Part shown: positions 26,575 through 35,694 of the stretch, piece by piece | Position numbering within the stretch: the first letter of the stretch is position 1 | Layout: each line of letters starts with the position of its first letter | Assembly (NCBI GenBank): GCA_964535025.1 | Contig: CAZHRW010000149.1 | Span: 38,978-102,977, forward strand | Reading direction: 5' to 3' | DNA length: 64,000 bases | DNA from: JAAYZK01 sp964535025 | GTDB taxonomy: Bacteria; Planctomycetota; Phycisphaerae; SM23-33; FEN-1343 | Made by a program: the position numbers and the translations under genes | The notes under the pieces: generated by a model | Seen by the model: only the letters and a program-made list of their open reading frames with translations | Database searches by the model: none | Told to the model about the DNA's origin: nothing

Positions 26575-27558
26575 ATGGCCGGCAAACGCAGGCAACGCAA
26601 GATCAAGCCGTCGCCCAAGCCCGCCGAACCGGGTCCGGTGCGGCGATGGTGGGCGGGGCTGCCGGCCGACGAGAAGCGTGCGGCGGCGGGCCGCATGGCC
26701 GCTGTGGCGCTGGTGATCGGCGCGGCGGTCGGTGCGGTGGTGGGGCTGGGGGAGCTTCGCGGATACGTGATGGCCCAGCCGTCGTACGCCGACAGCACGG
26801 CCGTGGTGGTGCTGGCCGATCGCCCGGACTGGATGGTCGAGGCCGTGGCGGCGGAGCTCCGCGCCCGGTTGTCCCGGGCGGCCGGGCCGCGGGCCGAGAC
26901 GTTCGAGCCTCACCTGGCCGAGCGGGTGTACGCCGAGGCGCGGCGGTGTCCGTGGATTCGTCGTGTGCACGAGGTGCGGATCGAACGCGCGGCCGCAGGG
27001 GCGGAGGATCAGGCGATGTCGGCCGGGCGGATCGTCGTGGACGCCGAGTACCGCCGCCCCGTCGCCCGGGCGGTTCGCGGCCCGATCGAGCGGTACATCG
27101 ACGACCAGGGCGTCGTCCTGCCGACCGACAGCGCCCGCCTGCAGGCGATGCGCTGGCCGATGGTGCGTATCACCGGCCTGCGGGAACCGGCGCCCGACTG
27201 CGGGCGGGTGTGGCCCGGGGAGGACCTGACGGCGGGATTGAAGATCCTCGGTCTGCTGGCCGGCAAGCCGTACTTCAACCAGATCACCACCATCGACGTC
27301 GGCAACTTCCGCGGCCGCTACAGCCGCGCGGAGGCCTCCATCCTCCTGGAGGCCAGCGACGGCCTGGCGGTGACCGAGATCCGCTTCGGCGACCTGCCGT
27401 CCGACGGCCTGCCGCCGGTGGGCGTCCCCTCGATCGAACGGCGGCTCGGCTACCTCGACAGTTGGCACCGTCGCAACGGCGGCCGCCTCGCCGGCCCGAC
27501 CTATCTCGACCTGCGCCAGTCCGACGCGATCAACGTGCCGGAGGGATACGTTCCGTAG
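26575..27558 (+). CDS. FtsQ-like cell-division protein
   Basis: 327 residues from the ATG at 26575 (a GTG at 26566 overlapping the ddl stop is an alternative). A basic cytoplasmic N-terminus (KRRQRKIKPSPKPAEPG) is followed by one transmembrane helix (about 42-62) and an extracytoplasmic region with VYAEARRCPWIRRVHEVRIE and a DDQGVVLPTD segment. These correspond to the POTRA end and to the 'D..G..lp' of FtsQ/DivIB. Sequence conservation is low, so the call rests on topology, those motifs and the murC-murB-ddl context. Ends three bases before the convergent GNAT gene. Confidence 0.75.
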   Translation: MAGKRRQRKIKPSPKPAEPGPVRRWWAGLPADEKRAAAGRMAAVALVIGAAVGAVVGLGELRGYVMAQPSYADSTAVVVLADRPDWMVEAVAAELRARLSRAAGPRAETFEPHLAERVYAEARRCPWIRRVHEVRIERAAAGAEDQAMSAGRIVVDAEYRRPVARAVRGPIERYIDDQGVVLPTDSARLQAMRWPMVRITGLREPAPDCGRVWPGEDLTAGLKILGLLAGKPYFNQITTIDVGNFRGRYSRAEASILLEASDGLAVTEIRFGDLPSDGLPPVGVPSIERRLGYLDSWHRRNGGRLAGPTYLDLRQSDAINVPEGYVP

Positions 27559-27561
27559 GGG

Positions 27562-28116
27562 CTAGACCTCCGTCGCCAGCATCCCCCACGCCTCGCGATC
27601 CTCGAACACCCCGTGCTTGAGCACGTGCTGCCGCAGCGTGCCTTCGTGCGTCATGCCGACCTTGGCCAGGACCCGCCCCGAGGCCGGGTTCCGCGTGAAA
27701 TGGTGGGCGACGACGCGGTGGAGCCCCACTTCTTCGAAGGCGAAGCGGACCAGCCGCCGCGCCGCCTCGGTGGCATAACCACGTCCCCAATAAGGAACAC
27801 CGATCCAGTAGCCCAGCTCCGCGCGGCGGTGGGGGTTGTCCAGGCCCGACAGGCCCACCGCGCCGACCAGCTCGCCCGTCGCGGCGGCCGTGATCGCCAG
27901 GTGCAGTTCCCGCCGGGCGACCCAATGCGCGGCCAGCGAGGCGATCCATCGCTCGGCCAGACCGTCCTCATAGGGGTGCGGCATGTACAGCATGGTCGCG
28001 GCGACCTCCTTGGCGCCGGCCAGGCGGCCGACGTCGTCGGCGTCGGCGGGCGTGAGCGGGCGCAGGATGAGCCGTTCGGTTCTCAGCGTCGGCAGCGACG
28101 TGTGAGGCTCCACCAT
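27562..28116 (-). CDS. GNAT family N-acetyltransferase (RimJ/RimL-like)
   Basis: 184 residues from the ATG at 28116, with GGAG eight bases upstream. Pattern LRTERLILRPLTPADADDV at the N-terminus, then ELGYWIGVPYWGRGYATEAA (acetyl-CoA-binding Q/RxxGxG/A region as WGRGYATEA) and NPASGRVLAKVGMTHEGTLR. This is the RimJ/RimL subclass, acetylating protein N-termini or small molecules. It follows the DegT-type aminotransferase after five bases, so the pair could act on the same amino sugar (transamination, then N-acetylation); this is inferred from adjacency. Confidence 0.9.
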   Translation of the reverse strand: MVEPHTSLPTLRTERLILRPLTPADADDVGRLAGAKEVAATMLYMPHPYEDGLAERWIASLAAHWVARRELHLAITAAATGELVGAVGLSGLDNPHRRAELGYWIGVPYWGRGYATEAARRLVRFAFEEVGLHRVVAHHFTRNPASGRVLAKVGMTHEGTLRQHVLKHGVFEDREAWGMLATEV

Positions 28117-28121
28117 CGTTG

Positions 28122-29285
28122 TCACTCCAGCACGGCGGCGGCCGCGTCGTTGATCGTTCGGATCCTCCGCTGGAGGTCGGCGGCCGTCGCGCGCGGGTTC
28201 AGGCCGATCATGACAGTGCGGGCGAGGATATCCAGGGACCTCTTGCAGACGTCCCGGCCATACTGCTTGCGGCAGGCGCGGTTGGCCTTGAGGTTGAAGG
28301 GGTCCAGCGCCGGGTGGTGCGAGCCGCGCTTGGCGCGGATGGCGTCCCACTCGGTGTACGTGTGCCGGCCGGTCTTGCCGGTGACAGTCCCGCCGGCCAG
28401 GTCGGCGAAGCGGTCGGCCTGGGCGGCCGTGTCGAAGAGATAGCTGATCTGCGTGGCGCACTCGCCGTCGGGATTGTGCACCGGCGTCGGCGCCAGACCC
28501 GCCTTGGTCGTCGCGGCGGCGATCCGCCGCTTCTGCCGGCGCAGACGGCCGACCAGCCCGTCGATGCGGTCGAGCTGGACGTTCAGCAGGGCGCCCTGGA
28601 TCTCCGACGCCCGCGAGCCGTTCGAAACGAACGGCTGCACGTCGGCCTTGCGCCCCGTCCAGTAGGCGTTGCAGCAGTCGATCATCGTCCGCACGCGGTT
28701 CATCACCGCCTTGCGGTTGGCGACCACCGCGCCGCCCTCGCCGCAGGTCATGTTCTTGAAGTAGTTGAAGCTGAACGCCCCCGCGTCGCCCAGTGTGCCC
28801 AGCGGCTTGCCGCGGTAGCTGCCGCCGACGGCCTGGCAGGCGTCCTCGACGATCAGCAGGTTGTACTTCTTGGCGATGCGCCGGATCGCCCGCATGTCGC
28901 ACGCCACGCCCCACATGTGGACCGGCACGACCGCGCGGGTGCGGGGGCCGATCGCCGCCTCCAGCGCGGCCGGGTCGAGCGTGATCGACTCATCGATGTC
29001 GCACAGCACCGGGATCGCCCCGGCCGCCAGGACCGCCACCGCCGTGGCCATGTACGTGTGGGCCGGCACGATCACCTCGTCGCCGGGGCCGATCTCCAGG
29101 CCGACCATCGCCGCCGTCAGCGCCGTCGTGCCCGAACTGGTCAGGCACACGTACCGGGCGCCGAGCTTCGCGGCGTAACGCCGCTCGAACCGCTCGCACT
29201 GCCCGCCGGCGTGATAGCGGAATATCTTGCCGCTGCGGATGACCTTCGCGACGGCATCGATCTCTTTCGGGCCGACTTCCAGCAT
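28122..29285 (-). CDS. DegT/DnrJ/EryC1/StrS family aminotransferase
   Basis: PLP-dependent sugar aminotransferase, 387 residues; GAGGAG six bases before the start. Visible: LTSSGTTALTAAM (PLP phosphate region), VPVHMWGVACDM, IVEDACQAVGG (Asp binding the PLP ring nitrogen), and FSFNYFKNMTCGEGG with the Schiff-base Lys. Such enzymes make amino sugars for surface polysaccharides or natural products. Probably an operon with the downstream GNAT gene. The C-terminal third (about 290-387) is less typical. Confidence 0.93.
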   Translation of the reverse strand: MLEVGPKEIDAVAKVIRSGKIFRYHAGGQCERFERRYAAKLGARYVCLTSSGTTALTAAMVGLEIGPGDEVIVPAHTYMATAVAVLAAGAIPVLCDIDESITLDPAALEAAIGPRTRAVVPVHMWGVACDMRAIRRIAKKYNLLIVEDACQAVGGSYRGKPLGTLGDAGAFSFNYFKNMTCGEGGAVVANRKAVMNRVRTMIDCCNAYWTGRKADVQPFVSNGSRASEIQGALLNVQLDRIDGLVGRLRRQKRRIAAATTKAGLAPTPVHNPDGECATQISYLFDTAAQADRFADLAGGTVTGKTGRHTYTEWDAIRAKRGSHHPALDPFNLKANRACRKQYGRDVCKRSLDILARTVMIGLNPRATAADLQRRIRTINDAAAAVLE

Positions 29286-29358
29286 GGAGAACTCCTCGTG
29301 GGACAGAACAGTAGGGGGCCGGTTTGCCCTTCGCTCTTAGCGAGGACGCCGCGGCGTG

Positions 29359-30633
29359 TCAAGGTTGCAGCACCGCGGTCGCGCCGGGCGGGAGGGGGGC
29401 CTGGGTGGCCTGGCGGACCCGCGGGTCGCTGTCGGCGGCGGCCTCGCGCAGGAGGGCGGCGACCTCGGTGTCGAACGTCCCCAGCATCCGCAGGGCCATC
29501 ACCGCCCGCGGGCGGTGGGGGTGCCGGCGGTTTCGCAGGATCGCCGCCAGGCGGGGCACGGCCGGCGTGCCGATCCGCCGCAGCGCCAGCGGGGCGGCGA
29601 TGTCGCGGATCCGCTCGACCGGGTCGTCCAGCGCCGCGGTCAGCGCCTCGGTCGCCGCCGCCGCGCCGCCGCGGAGCATCGACAGCGAGAGGACCGATTC
29701 GAAGCGGGTCTTCTCGTCATCGGCGCCGAGACCTTCGATCAGCGCCGGCACGGCGACGGCCGGATCGGGGTCGATCCGCCCCAGCGTCAACGCCGCGTGC
29801 TTGCGGACGCGCGGGTTCGTCTCGCCGGTCAGCACCGCCGCGATGGCCGGCGCGGCCGAGCGGGCCGCCGGGCCGAGTGTCTTGATCGCGAGGACCGCCT
29901 CGTTGCGCACGCCGGCGTCGCCGTGGCGGGTGGCGGCTACCAGCACCGGCAGCACCGCCGACGGATCGGTCGTCCCCATCGCCCCCAGCGCTGTGGCCGC
30001 TCGCCGACGGACGTCAACGACGTCGGTTTGCAGCAGCGTGATCAGCCTGTCGATCGCCGGTGCGGCCGCTTGAGGGTCCAGACGCCCCAGGGCGAACGCC
30101 GCCCGCACGCGGACCTCGACGACCGGGTCGTCCAGCAGCCGCATCAGCGGTTCGGCCGCCGGCGAGGACGGCTCGCCGATCCACCCCAGCGCCCGCGCTG
30201 CCGCCGCCCGCACCGAGGGGTCCGCGTCGCTCAACAGCCCCGACAGTGCCTCCACGGCCGGCGCGGCCTGCTCCTTCATCGCCGCCAGCGCCTCGGTCGC
30301 CCCGATGCGCTCGGCGGGCGCCGCCGCCCCCAGCCGCTCGATCAGCGCTGCGATCGCCGGATCGACGGCGCTCGGGGCCTCCGCTTCCGTGGCGGGGGCG
30401 GTGGCGACCGTTTCCACGGCGGGGGCGGTGGCGATCGTTTCCACAGGCGGCGCAGGGACCTCGGCGGCACGCTCGGCCGGTTGTGTCCGGGCCGCGGTTG
30501 GGGCGGTCGGGTCGGCGTCGCCGCGGTTGCCGCTGTCGCAGCCCGGCCTCACCAGTGTCGCAAGGCACACCGTCGCCAGGACCGACGCAGCGCTGACGGT
30601 GGCGGCGGCACGAGCTCGTGGGGTTGTATGCAT
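29359..30633 (-). CDS. Secreted HEAT-repeat protein
   Basis: 424 residues with an N-terminal hydrophobic segment (about 10-28) that could be a signal peptide; a Cys at 32 (VRPGC) could be a lipoprotein site but the lipobox is imperfect. A Pro/Ala/Thr-rich linker with repeated PVETIATAP/AVETVATAP follows, then about nine HEAT repeats (for example DPSVRAAAARALGWIG, NPRVRKHAALTLGRID) to the C-terminus. HEAT arrays are protein-protein scaffolds; no specific partner is indicated. Confidence 0.88.
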   Translation of the reverse strand: MHTTPRARAAATVSAASVLATVCLATLVRPGCDSGNRGDADPTAPTAARTQPAERAAEVPAPPVETIATAPAVETVATAPATEAEAPSAVDPAIAALIERLGAAAPAERIGATEALAAMKEQAAPAVEALSGLLSDADPSVRAAAARALGWIGEPSSPAAEPLMRLLDDPVVEVRVRAAFALGRLDPQAAAPAIDRLITLLQTDVVDVRRRAATALGAMGTTDPSAVLPVLVAATRHGDAGVRNEAVLAIKTLGPAARSAAPAIAAVLTGETNPRVRKHAALTLGRIDPDPAVAVPALIEGLGADDEKTRFESVLSLSMLRGGAAAATEALTAALDDPVERIRDIAAPLALRRIGTPAVPRLAAILRNRRHPHRPRAVMALRMLGTFDTEVAALLREAAADSDPRVRQATQAPLPPGATAVLQP

Positions 30634-30782
30634 GCCAGTCTCCGGATCCCGCGGGTCCGTTGTCCGCGTGGCGCACGTCGTCAGTCCACCAGAGCGTCAC
30701 GCGGCTGTCAAGTCTTCGCTTGCCCATTGGACGCGGCAGCCGGCTTGGCCGGGATCGTCTGGTGATGCCGCACGCGGGCGCG

Positions 30783-30788
30783 TATAAT
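30783..30788 (+). promoter_or_regulatory. Perfect TATAAT giving a leaderless transcript
   Basis: TATAAT begins exactly 12 bases before the ATG at 30795, placing the transcription start at the A of ATG. No clear -35 hexamer at 16-19 bases. Confidence 0.5.
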
Positions 30789-30794
30789 CCGCCC

Positions 30795-31496
30795 ATGATT
30801 TCGTCATCGGGGCGAACGCAGGCGACGCACGGTGCGGAGCCGTTGCACGTGTGGACGGCGGGCGGGCTGCTATGGCTGGCGGCGAATTTGGCGGCGCTGG
30901 CCGTGGGGCTGTTCCCGCGGGCGGTTCACCCGGCGGGGGCGCCGACGGTGCCGCCGGCGCTGCAGGCGCTGGCGGTCGGACAGGTGGCGTTCGCGCTGAT
31001 CGCCTATCCGCTGATGATCCACGCGCGCGGCCGGCGGCCGCGCTGGCGGGATGCGGCCGAATGGGTCGTGTGGGCGCTGCTGGCGGCGCCGTTCGTCGGC
31101 GCCGCGGCGTGGCTGGCCGACGCGGACGCCCCCGACGTGGCGCGGGCCGCGACGATCGTCGTGGTCGCCTTCGCGGCCGGCTCGCTGCTGGGTCGCGTCG
31201 CCCTGGTCGGTCGGGCCGCGGCGTCCGTCGCCCTGCTGGCCGGCCTGGTGGCCGTCGCCGGCGGGCCGGCGGCGGTCCATCTCGCGTGGACATACCTGGC
31301 GCCCGGGCCTGGGCCGCCGGAGACGCTGTGGCGGCTCTGCCCGACCACCTTCGCCTGGTCGGCGGCCGCCTCCGGCGGCGGCGCCTGGTTGCCGTCGCCC
31401 CTCTGGCCGCCGGCGATCTGGGTGGCCGTCGCGGGCCTGCTGTGGACCCTCGGGCGGCCAGTGGGGAAAGCCAAAGGGCGACGAGCGGCAGGCTGA
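30795..31496 (+). CDS. Hypothetical integral membrane protein
   Basis: 233 residues from the ATG at 30795, predicted leaderless. Six or so hydrophobic segments rich in Ala/Val/Leu/Trp; begins MISSSGRTQATHGAEPLHVW. Composition strongly reflects the high G+C. No family recognised. It stands alone between the HEAT-repeat gene (divergent) and the 5-formyltetrahydrofolate cyclo-ligase gene (convergent). Confidence 0.65.
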   Translation: MISSSGRTQATHGAEPLHVWTAGGLLWLAANLAALAVGLFPRAVHPAGAPTVPPALQALAVGQVAFALIAYPLMIHARGRRPRWRDAAEWVVWALLAAPFVGAAAWLADADAPDVARAATIVVVAFAAGSLLGRVALVGRAAASVALLAGLVAVAGGPAAVHLAWTYLAPGPGPPETLWRLCPTTFAWSAAASGGGAWLPSPLWPPAIWVAVAGLLWTLGRPVGKAKGRRAAG

Positions 31497-31572
31497 AGGG
31501 CAGGTGTCGCGGTTGGGACGTCGCGTGTCCCACCGGGTGCCGGCCCTGATCCGCGAACGCCTGGGGCGGTGC

Positions 31573-32178
31573 TCACGCCGACGTCGGATCCGACGCGGCC
31601 TGGCGGGTGGAGGAGCGGAAATCGAGGACCTCTTCGTCGGTGGCGAGCTGATCGATGGGGTGGTCGTGGTCGTCGCAGGGCAGTTCGTCGACGACCTGCT
31701 CGCGGAAGGCCAGGCCGAAGGTGGTTGCGACGCGTTCACCGTGGGCCAGGAAGCGGTCGTAGAAGCCCCCGCCGCGCCCCAGCCGCCGGCCGTGACGGTC
31801 GAAGGCCAGGCCCGGGACGATGATCAGGTCGATCATCTCAACCGGCACCGGGGAGGCGTGTTCCGGCGGTTCGGGCACGCCGTGACGGCCGGGGACGACG
31901 CCGGCGGCCAGCGAGGTGATCTGCAGGGGAGTCAGCCGGCGATGCTCCCACGAGATCCGCGGCGCGGCGATAATCTTGCCGGCCTGCCAGCCGGCCAGGG
32001 CGATGGCGCCGGTGTCGACTTCGTCGTCCATCGACAGGTAGATCATCACCACCTGCGCCTGCCGGAAGGTGTCGGTGCAGGTGAGGTGCTTGCAAGCGGC
32101 GAGGGACCGCGCGTACCGGGTCATGGGGTCCATGGCCGCCAGTGTCTCACGGATCTGTTGACGGAGCTGCGTTTTCAT
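31573..32178 (-). CDS. 5-formyltetrahydrofolate cyclo-ligase
   Basis: Converts 5-formyl-THF to 5,10-methenyl-THF with ATP. 201 residues; the family signature is VPGLAFDRHGRRLGRGGGFY followed by DRFL, and VVMIYLSMDDEVDT near residue 43 is the substrate-side motif. The C-terminal 20 residues after the DFRSS segment are extra. Second folate gene in the window besides folC. Confidence 0.93.
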   Translation of the reverse strand: MKTQLRQQIRETLAAMDPMTRYARSLAACKHLTCTDTFRQAQVVMIYLSMDDEVDTGAIALAGWQAGKIIAAPRISWEHRRLTPLQITSLAAGVVPGRHGVPEPPEHASPVPVEMIDLIIVPGLAFDRHGRRLGRGGGFYDRFLAHGERVATTFGLAFREQVVDELPCDDHDHPIDQLATDEEVLDFRSSTRQAASDPTSA

Positions 32179-32299
32179 ACGGATGCACCCTCGTTCAGTC
32201 CGGATGCCCGAGGTCGTGGACAGTCCTGTTCGGTCGGCAGGCGTTCCCGTCGGAACACGTGCCCCTTACCGTTTACTGTCGCCCGTCGTGTCGTCGAAA

Positions 32300-33670
32300 T
32301 CAACCCCCTGGCGCGCTTTTCCCCCGCAGCGACCGGGCGTAGCGAAGGTAGGCGGCGATGTGCTTTTCGTAGCCGCGATCGGTGGGCTCATAATAGGTGC
32401 GGTCGACGCCGAGGTAGTCCTGGTCGGGGCTGACGCCGCCGGGGTAGTCGTGGCTGTACTGGTAGCCCTCGGCGGCGCCCTCGCGGCGCATGGCGGGGTG
32501 GGGGGCGTTGCGCAGGTGCATGGGGACCGGCAGCGTGCGGTTGGCCTTGATGTCGTCGGTGGCGCCATAGATGGCCCGGGTGGCCGCATTGCTCTTGGGG
32601 GCACAGGCCATGTAAATGACGGCCTGGGCCAGCGTAAGCTGACATTCGGGCATGCCGATCTTCTCGGTGATATCGAACGCCGCCGCCGCGACGGTGATGG
32701 CCCGCGGGTCGGCGTTGCCGACGTCCTCGCTGGCGAGGATGGCGATCCGCCGGGCGATGAAGCGGGGGTCCTCGCCGGCGACGAGCATCTTGGCCAACCA
32801 GTAGACCGCCGCGTCGGGGTCGCTGCCCCGCATTGACTTGATCAGGGCGCTGGCGGCGTCGTAGTGCTGGTCGCCGTGCGTGTCGTAGACGATGGCCTTG
32901 GCCTGGATCGACTCGACGGCGGTGTCGAGGTCGACGTGGACCGGCGCGGTCTCGTCGCCGGCGGCCCGGAGCTGGCTGAGCACGGCGACCTCCAGGGCCG
33001 TCAGGGCCCGCCGCGCGTCACCGTCGGAGATCCTCGCCAGGTGAGCCAGCGCGTCGGCGTCGGCTGTGACGGCGTAGCGCCCCAGGCCGCGCTCGGCGTC
33101 GGCCAGGGCTCGCTTGAGCAGGGTGATGATGTGCTCGTCGGTGAGCGGCTCGAAGCGAAAGACGCTCGAACGGCTCAACAGGGGCGAATTGATCGCGAAG
33201 TAGGGGTTCTCCGTCGTCGCGCCGATCAGCAGGATCGTCCCGTTCTCGACGTCGGCCAGAAGCACGTCCTGCTGGGCGCGGTTGAAGCGGTGCAGCTCGT
33301 CGATGAACAGGACCGTCCGCGTCTCCCGCGTCGCCAGCTCCGCGCGCGCCGCGTCGATGATCTCCCGCACATCCTTCACCGACGCCGACGCCGCGTGCAG
33401 CGTGCGAAAGGTGCACGCACAGGTGTTGGCGATCACCCCGGCCAGCGTCGTCTTGCCCACGCCGGGCGGGCCGTGAAAGATCAGGCTGGTCAGCCGGTTC
33501 GCCTCGATCATCCGCCGCAGCAGCTTGCCGGGGCCGAGGAAGGCCTCCTGCCCGAGCACCTCGTCGAGCGTCGGCGGGCGCATCCGCACCGCCAGAGGGG
33601 CGCGCCGGGCGACGGCATCCCGCTCGGCGGGGGTGAACAAATCCGACCTGTCAGGGCGCGACGGAGCCAT
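32300..33670 (-). CDS. rarA: Replication-associated recombination protein A
   Basis: AAA+ clamp-loader-like ATPase (RarA/MgsA/WRNIP1 family) acting at stalled forks. 456 residues: Walker A GPPGVGKT at 67-74, Walker B LFIDELHRFN near 119, sensor ATTENPYF, then the MgsA C-terminal region ending YQYSHDYPGG. Diverges from glmS, with 120 bases between the starts containing a perfect palindrome. Confidence 0.95.
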   Translation of the reverse strand: MAPSRPDRSDLFTPAERDAVARRAPLAVRMRPPTLDEVLGQEAFLGPGKLLRRMIEANRLTSLIFHGPPGVGKTTLAGVIANTCACTFRTLHAASASVKDVREIIDAARAELATRETRTVLFIDELHRFNRAQQDVLLADVENGTILLIGATTENPYFAINSPLLSRSSVFRFEPLTDEHIITLLKRALADAERGLGRYAVTADADALAHLARISDGDARRALTALEVAVLSQLRAAGDETAPVHVDLDTAVESIQAKAIVYDTHGDQHYDAASALIKSMRGSDPDAAVYWLAKMLVAGEDPRFIARRIAILASEDVGNADPRAITVAAAAFDITEKIGMPECQLTLAQAVIYMACAPKSNAATRAIYGATDDIKANRTLPVPMHLRNAPHPAMRREGAAEGYQYSHDYPGGVSPDQDYLGVDRTYYEPTDRGYEKHIAAYLRYARSLRGKSAPGG

Positions 33671-33686
33671 AACTCGCTACAAAATC

Positions 33687-33700
33687 GTAACCTGGGTTAC
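33687..33700. promoter_or_regulatory. Palindrome GTAACC-TG-GGTTAC between rarA and glmS
   Basis: Perfect 6-bp inverted repeat with a 2-base spacer, 17 bases upstream of the rarA start codon and about 24 upstream of the glmS -35. Position and symmetry fit an operator for a dimeric regulator; none is identified. Confidence 0.4.
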
Positions 33701-33723
33701 GCATTTCATCGGCGGACCAACGT

Positions 33724-33753
33724 TGGGGTCCGCACGGGCCGATAGAGTATAGT
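33724..33753 (+). promoter_or_regulatory. glmS promoter
   Basis: TTGGGG (33724-33729), 18-base spacer, TATAGT (33748-33753); start expected near 33760, leaving a 30-base leader with AGGAG nine bases before ATG. The leader is too short for a glmS ribozyme. Confidence 0.5.
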
Positions 33754-33790
33754 ATACGTCACGGTCCTGGAAGTCCTAGGAGAGTTCAGC

Positions 33791-35629
33791 ATGTGCGGTA
33801 TCGTCGGATACATCGGACGCAGGAAGGCGCAAGACATTCTAGTAGAGGGACTTAAGCGCCTGGAGTACCGCGGCTACGACTCGGCCGGTCTCTGCGCCGT
33901 CGCCGACGGCGCCCTGACGACCGCCAAGTGCCCCGGGCGGATCGCCAATCTCGAACAGCGCCTCGCCGAGACGCCTGCGCTCGCCGACGCCACCATCGGT
34001 ATCGCCCACACCCGCTGGGCTACGCACGGCTCGCCGACCGAGGCGAACGCCCACCCGCACCTCAGCGACGACGGATGCATCTCGCTGGTTCATAACGGTA
34101 TCATCGAAAACTACTTGGCGCTCAAGCAGTGGCTTCAGTCCAAGGGCCGCACCTTCGCCAGCGAGACCGATTCGGAGGTGCTGTCGAACCTGATCGCCGA
34201 GTTCTACGCCTCGACGGGCGACTTCGTCGAGGCCGTCCGGACGGCCCTGCACGAGGTGACCGGCACGTACGGGATCGCGGTGCTCTGTCGCGACGAGCCG
34301 GATACGATGGTCACGGCCCGGCGGGGCAGCCCGCTGATCGTGGGGATCGGCCAGGATGAATACATCGTCGCCTCCGACGCCGCGGCGATCGTCGCCCACA
34401 CCGCCAACGTGGTGTATCTCCACGACAACGAGATGGCGGTCATCACCGGCGACCGGATGCGGACGATCACGATCGACAACGTCCCGACCACCAAGGACGT
34501 CGAGCTGATCGAGTACAGCCTCGAGGAGATCGCCCTGGGCGGGTTCGAGCACTTCATGCTCAAGGAGATCTTCGAGCAGCCCCAGTCGATTCGCGACTGC
34601 CTGCGCGGGCGACTGGACATGCGGGAATCGCGGGTGCAGTTGGGCGGCATCGAGTCGGTCGCCCGCGAGTTGATCCGGACCCGACGGTTCATCTTCACCG
34701 CCTGCGGCACCGCCTGGCACGCCGGACTGATCGGGGAGTTTCTCTTCGAGGATCTCGCCCGGATCCCGGCCGAGACGGAGTACGCCTCGGAGTTTCGCTA
34801 CCGCAACCCGATCATCGACGGCGGGACGGCCGTGGTGGCGATCAGCCAGTCGGGGGAGACCGCCGACACGCTGGCGGCCCTGCGGGAGGCGCGGGACAAG
34901 GGCGCCCTGGCGCTGGGGATCGTCAACGCCGTCGGTTCGACCATCGCCCGCGAGACCGACGCCGGCGTCTACCTTCACGCCGGGCCCGAGATCGGCGTGG
35001 CCTCGACCAAGGCTTTCACCTGCCAGGTCGCCGTCGAGACGATGCTCGCGCTGTATCTCGGCCGGCGGAAGTTCATGTCGCAGGAGGTTACCACCCGCTA
35101 CATGGAAGCCCTGGCCGAGATCCCCGACAAGATCGAGCGAGTCCTCGCCCAGAGCGACCGGATCCGCGACGTGGTCTCCCGCGTGGCCGGCCGGGAGAAC
35201 TGGCTGTTCCTCGGGCGGGGCTACAACTACCCCGTCGCCCTGGAAGGGGCGCTGAAGCTCAAGGAGATCAGCTACATCCATGCCGAGGGGCTGCCCGCCG
35301 CCGAGATGAAGCACGGGCCGATCGCCCTGATCCACGAGGGCATGCCGGTGGTGTTCATCGCCCCGCGGTGCGGGGTGTATGACAAGATCATCTCGAACAT
35401 CGAGGAGGTCCGCGCCCGCGGCGGGTACGTCATCGCCGTGGCGACCGAGGGCAACGACGAGATCCGCCACTATGCCGACGCGGTGTTCTACATCCCCGAT
35501 TGTCCCCAGGCCCTCCAGCCGCTCCTGACGGTCATCCCGCTGCAACTGCTGGCCTACCAGGCCGCGGTCCTGCGCGGGTGCAACGTCGATAAGCCGCGGA
35601 ATCTGGCCAAGAGCGTGACCGTGGAGTGA
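33791..35629 (+). CDS. glmS: Glutamine--fructose-6-phosphate aminotransferase (isomerizing)
   Basis: Makes glucosamine-6-phosphate, the entry to UDP-GlcNAc and peptidoglycan. 612 residues: N-terminal glutaminase with nucleophile C2 (MCGIVGYIGRRKA), then two SIS domains with AISQSGETADTLAALREA and the C-terminal NLAKSVTVE end. The linker and the catalytic loop near LRGCNVDKPRNL are standard. Full length. Confidence 0.98.
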   Translation: MCGIVGYIGRRKAQDILVEGLKRLEYRGYDSAGLCAVADGALTTAKCPGRIANLEQRLAETPALADATIGIAHTRWATHGSPTEANAHPHLSDDGCISLVHNGIIENYLALKQWLQSKGRTFASETDSEVLSNLIAEFYASTGDFVEAVRTALHEVTGTYGIAVLCRDEPDTMVTARRGSPLIVGIGQDEYIVASDAAAIVAHTANVVYLHDNEMAVITGDRMRTITIDNVPTTKDVELIEYSLEEIALGGFEHFMLKEIFEQPQSIRDCLRGRLDMRESRVQLGGIESVARELIRTRRFIFTACGTAWHAGLIGEFLFEDLARIPAETEYASEFRYRNPIIDGGTAVVAISQSGETADTLAALREARDKGALALGIVNAVGSTIARETDAGVYLHAGPEIGVASTKAFTCQVAVETMLALYLGRRKFMSQEVTTRYMEALAEIPDKIERVLAQSDRIRDVVSRVAGRENWLFLGRGYNYPVALEGALKLKEISYIHAEGLPAAEMKHGPIALIHEGMPVVFIAPRCGVYDKIISNIEEVRARGGYVIAVATEGNDEIRHYADAVFYIPDCPQALQPLLTVIPLQLLAYQAAVLRGCNVDKPRNLAKSVTVE

Positions 35630-35651
35630 GGTTCGTTTTTTGTCTGTTTCA

Positions 35652-35692
35652 TCCGACGGATCAGTCTGATCCGACGGATCCGACCGATTACT
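35652..35692. repeat. TCCGACGGATC words with a perfect palindrome between convergent genes
   Basis: TCCGACGGA words, with GGATCAG-T-CTGATCC (35658-35672) as a perfect inverted repeat, between the ends of glmS and the yqeY-like gene; a T6 run (35636-35641) precedes it. Probably a shared terminator. Same TCCGAC word as the arrays at 7761 and 8622. Confidence 0.6.
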
Positions 35693-35694
35693 CC

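Noticed and set aside
33671..33790. glmS ribozyme or other riboswitch upstream of glmS
   Set aside because: Only 30 bases of leader after the likely start, and 120 bases between genes; too short and no pseudoknot core seen.
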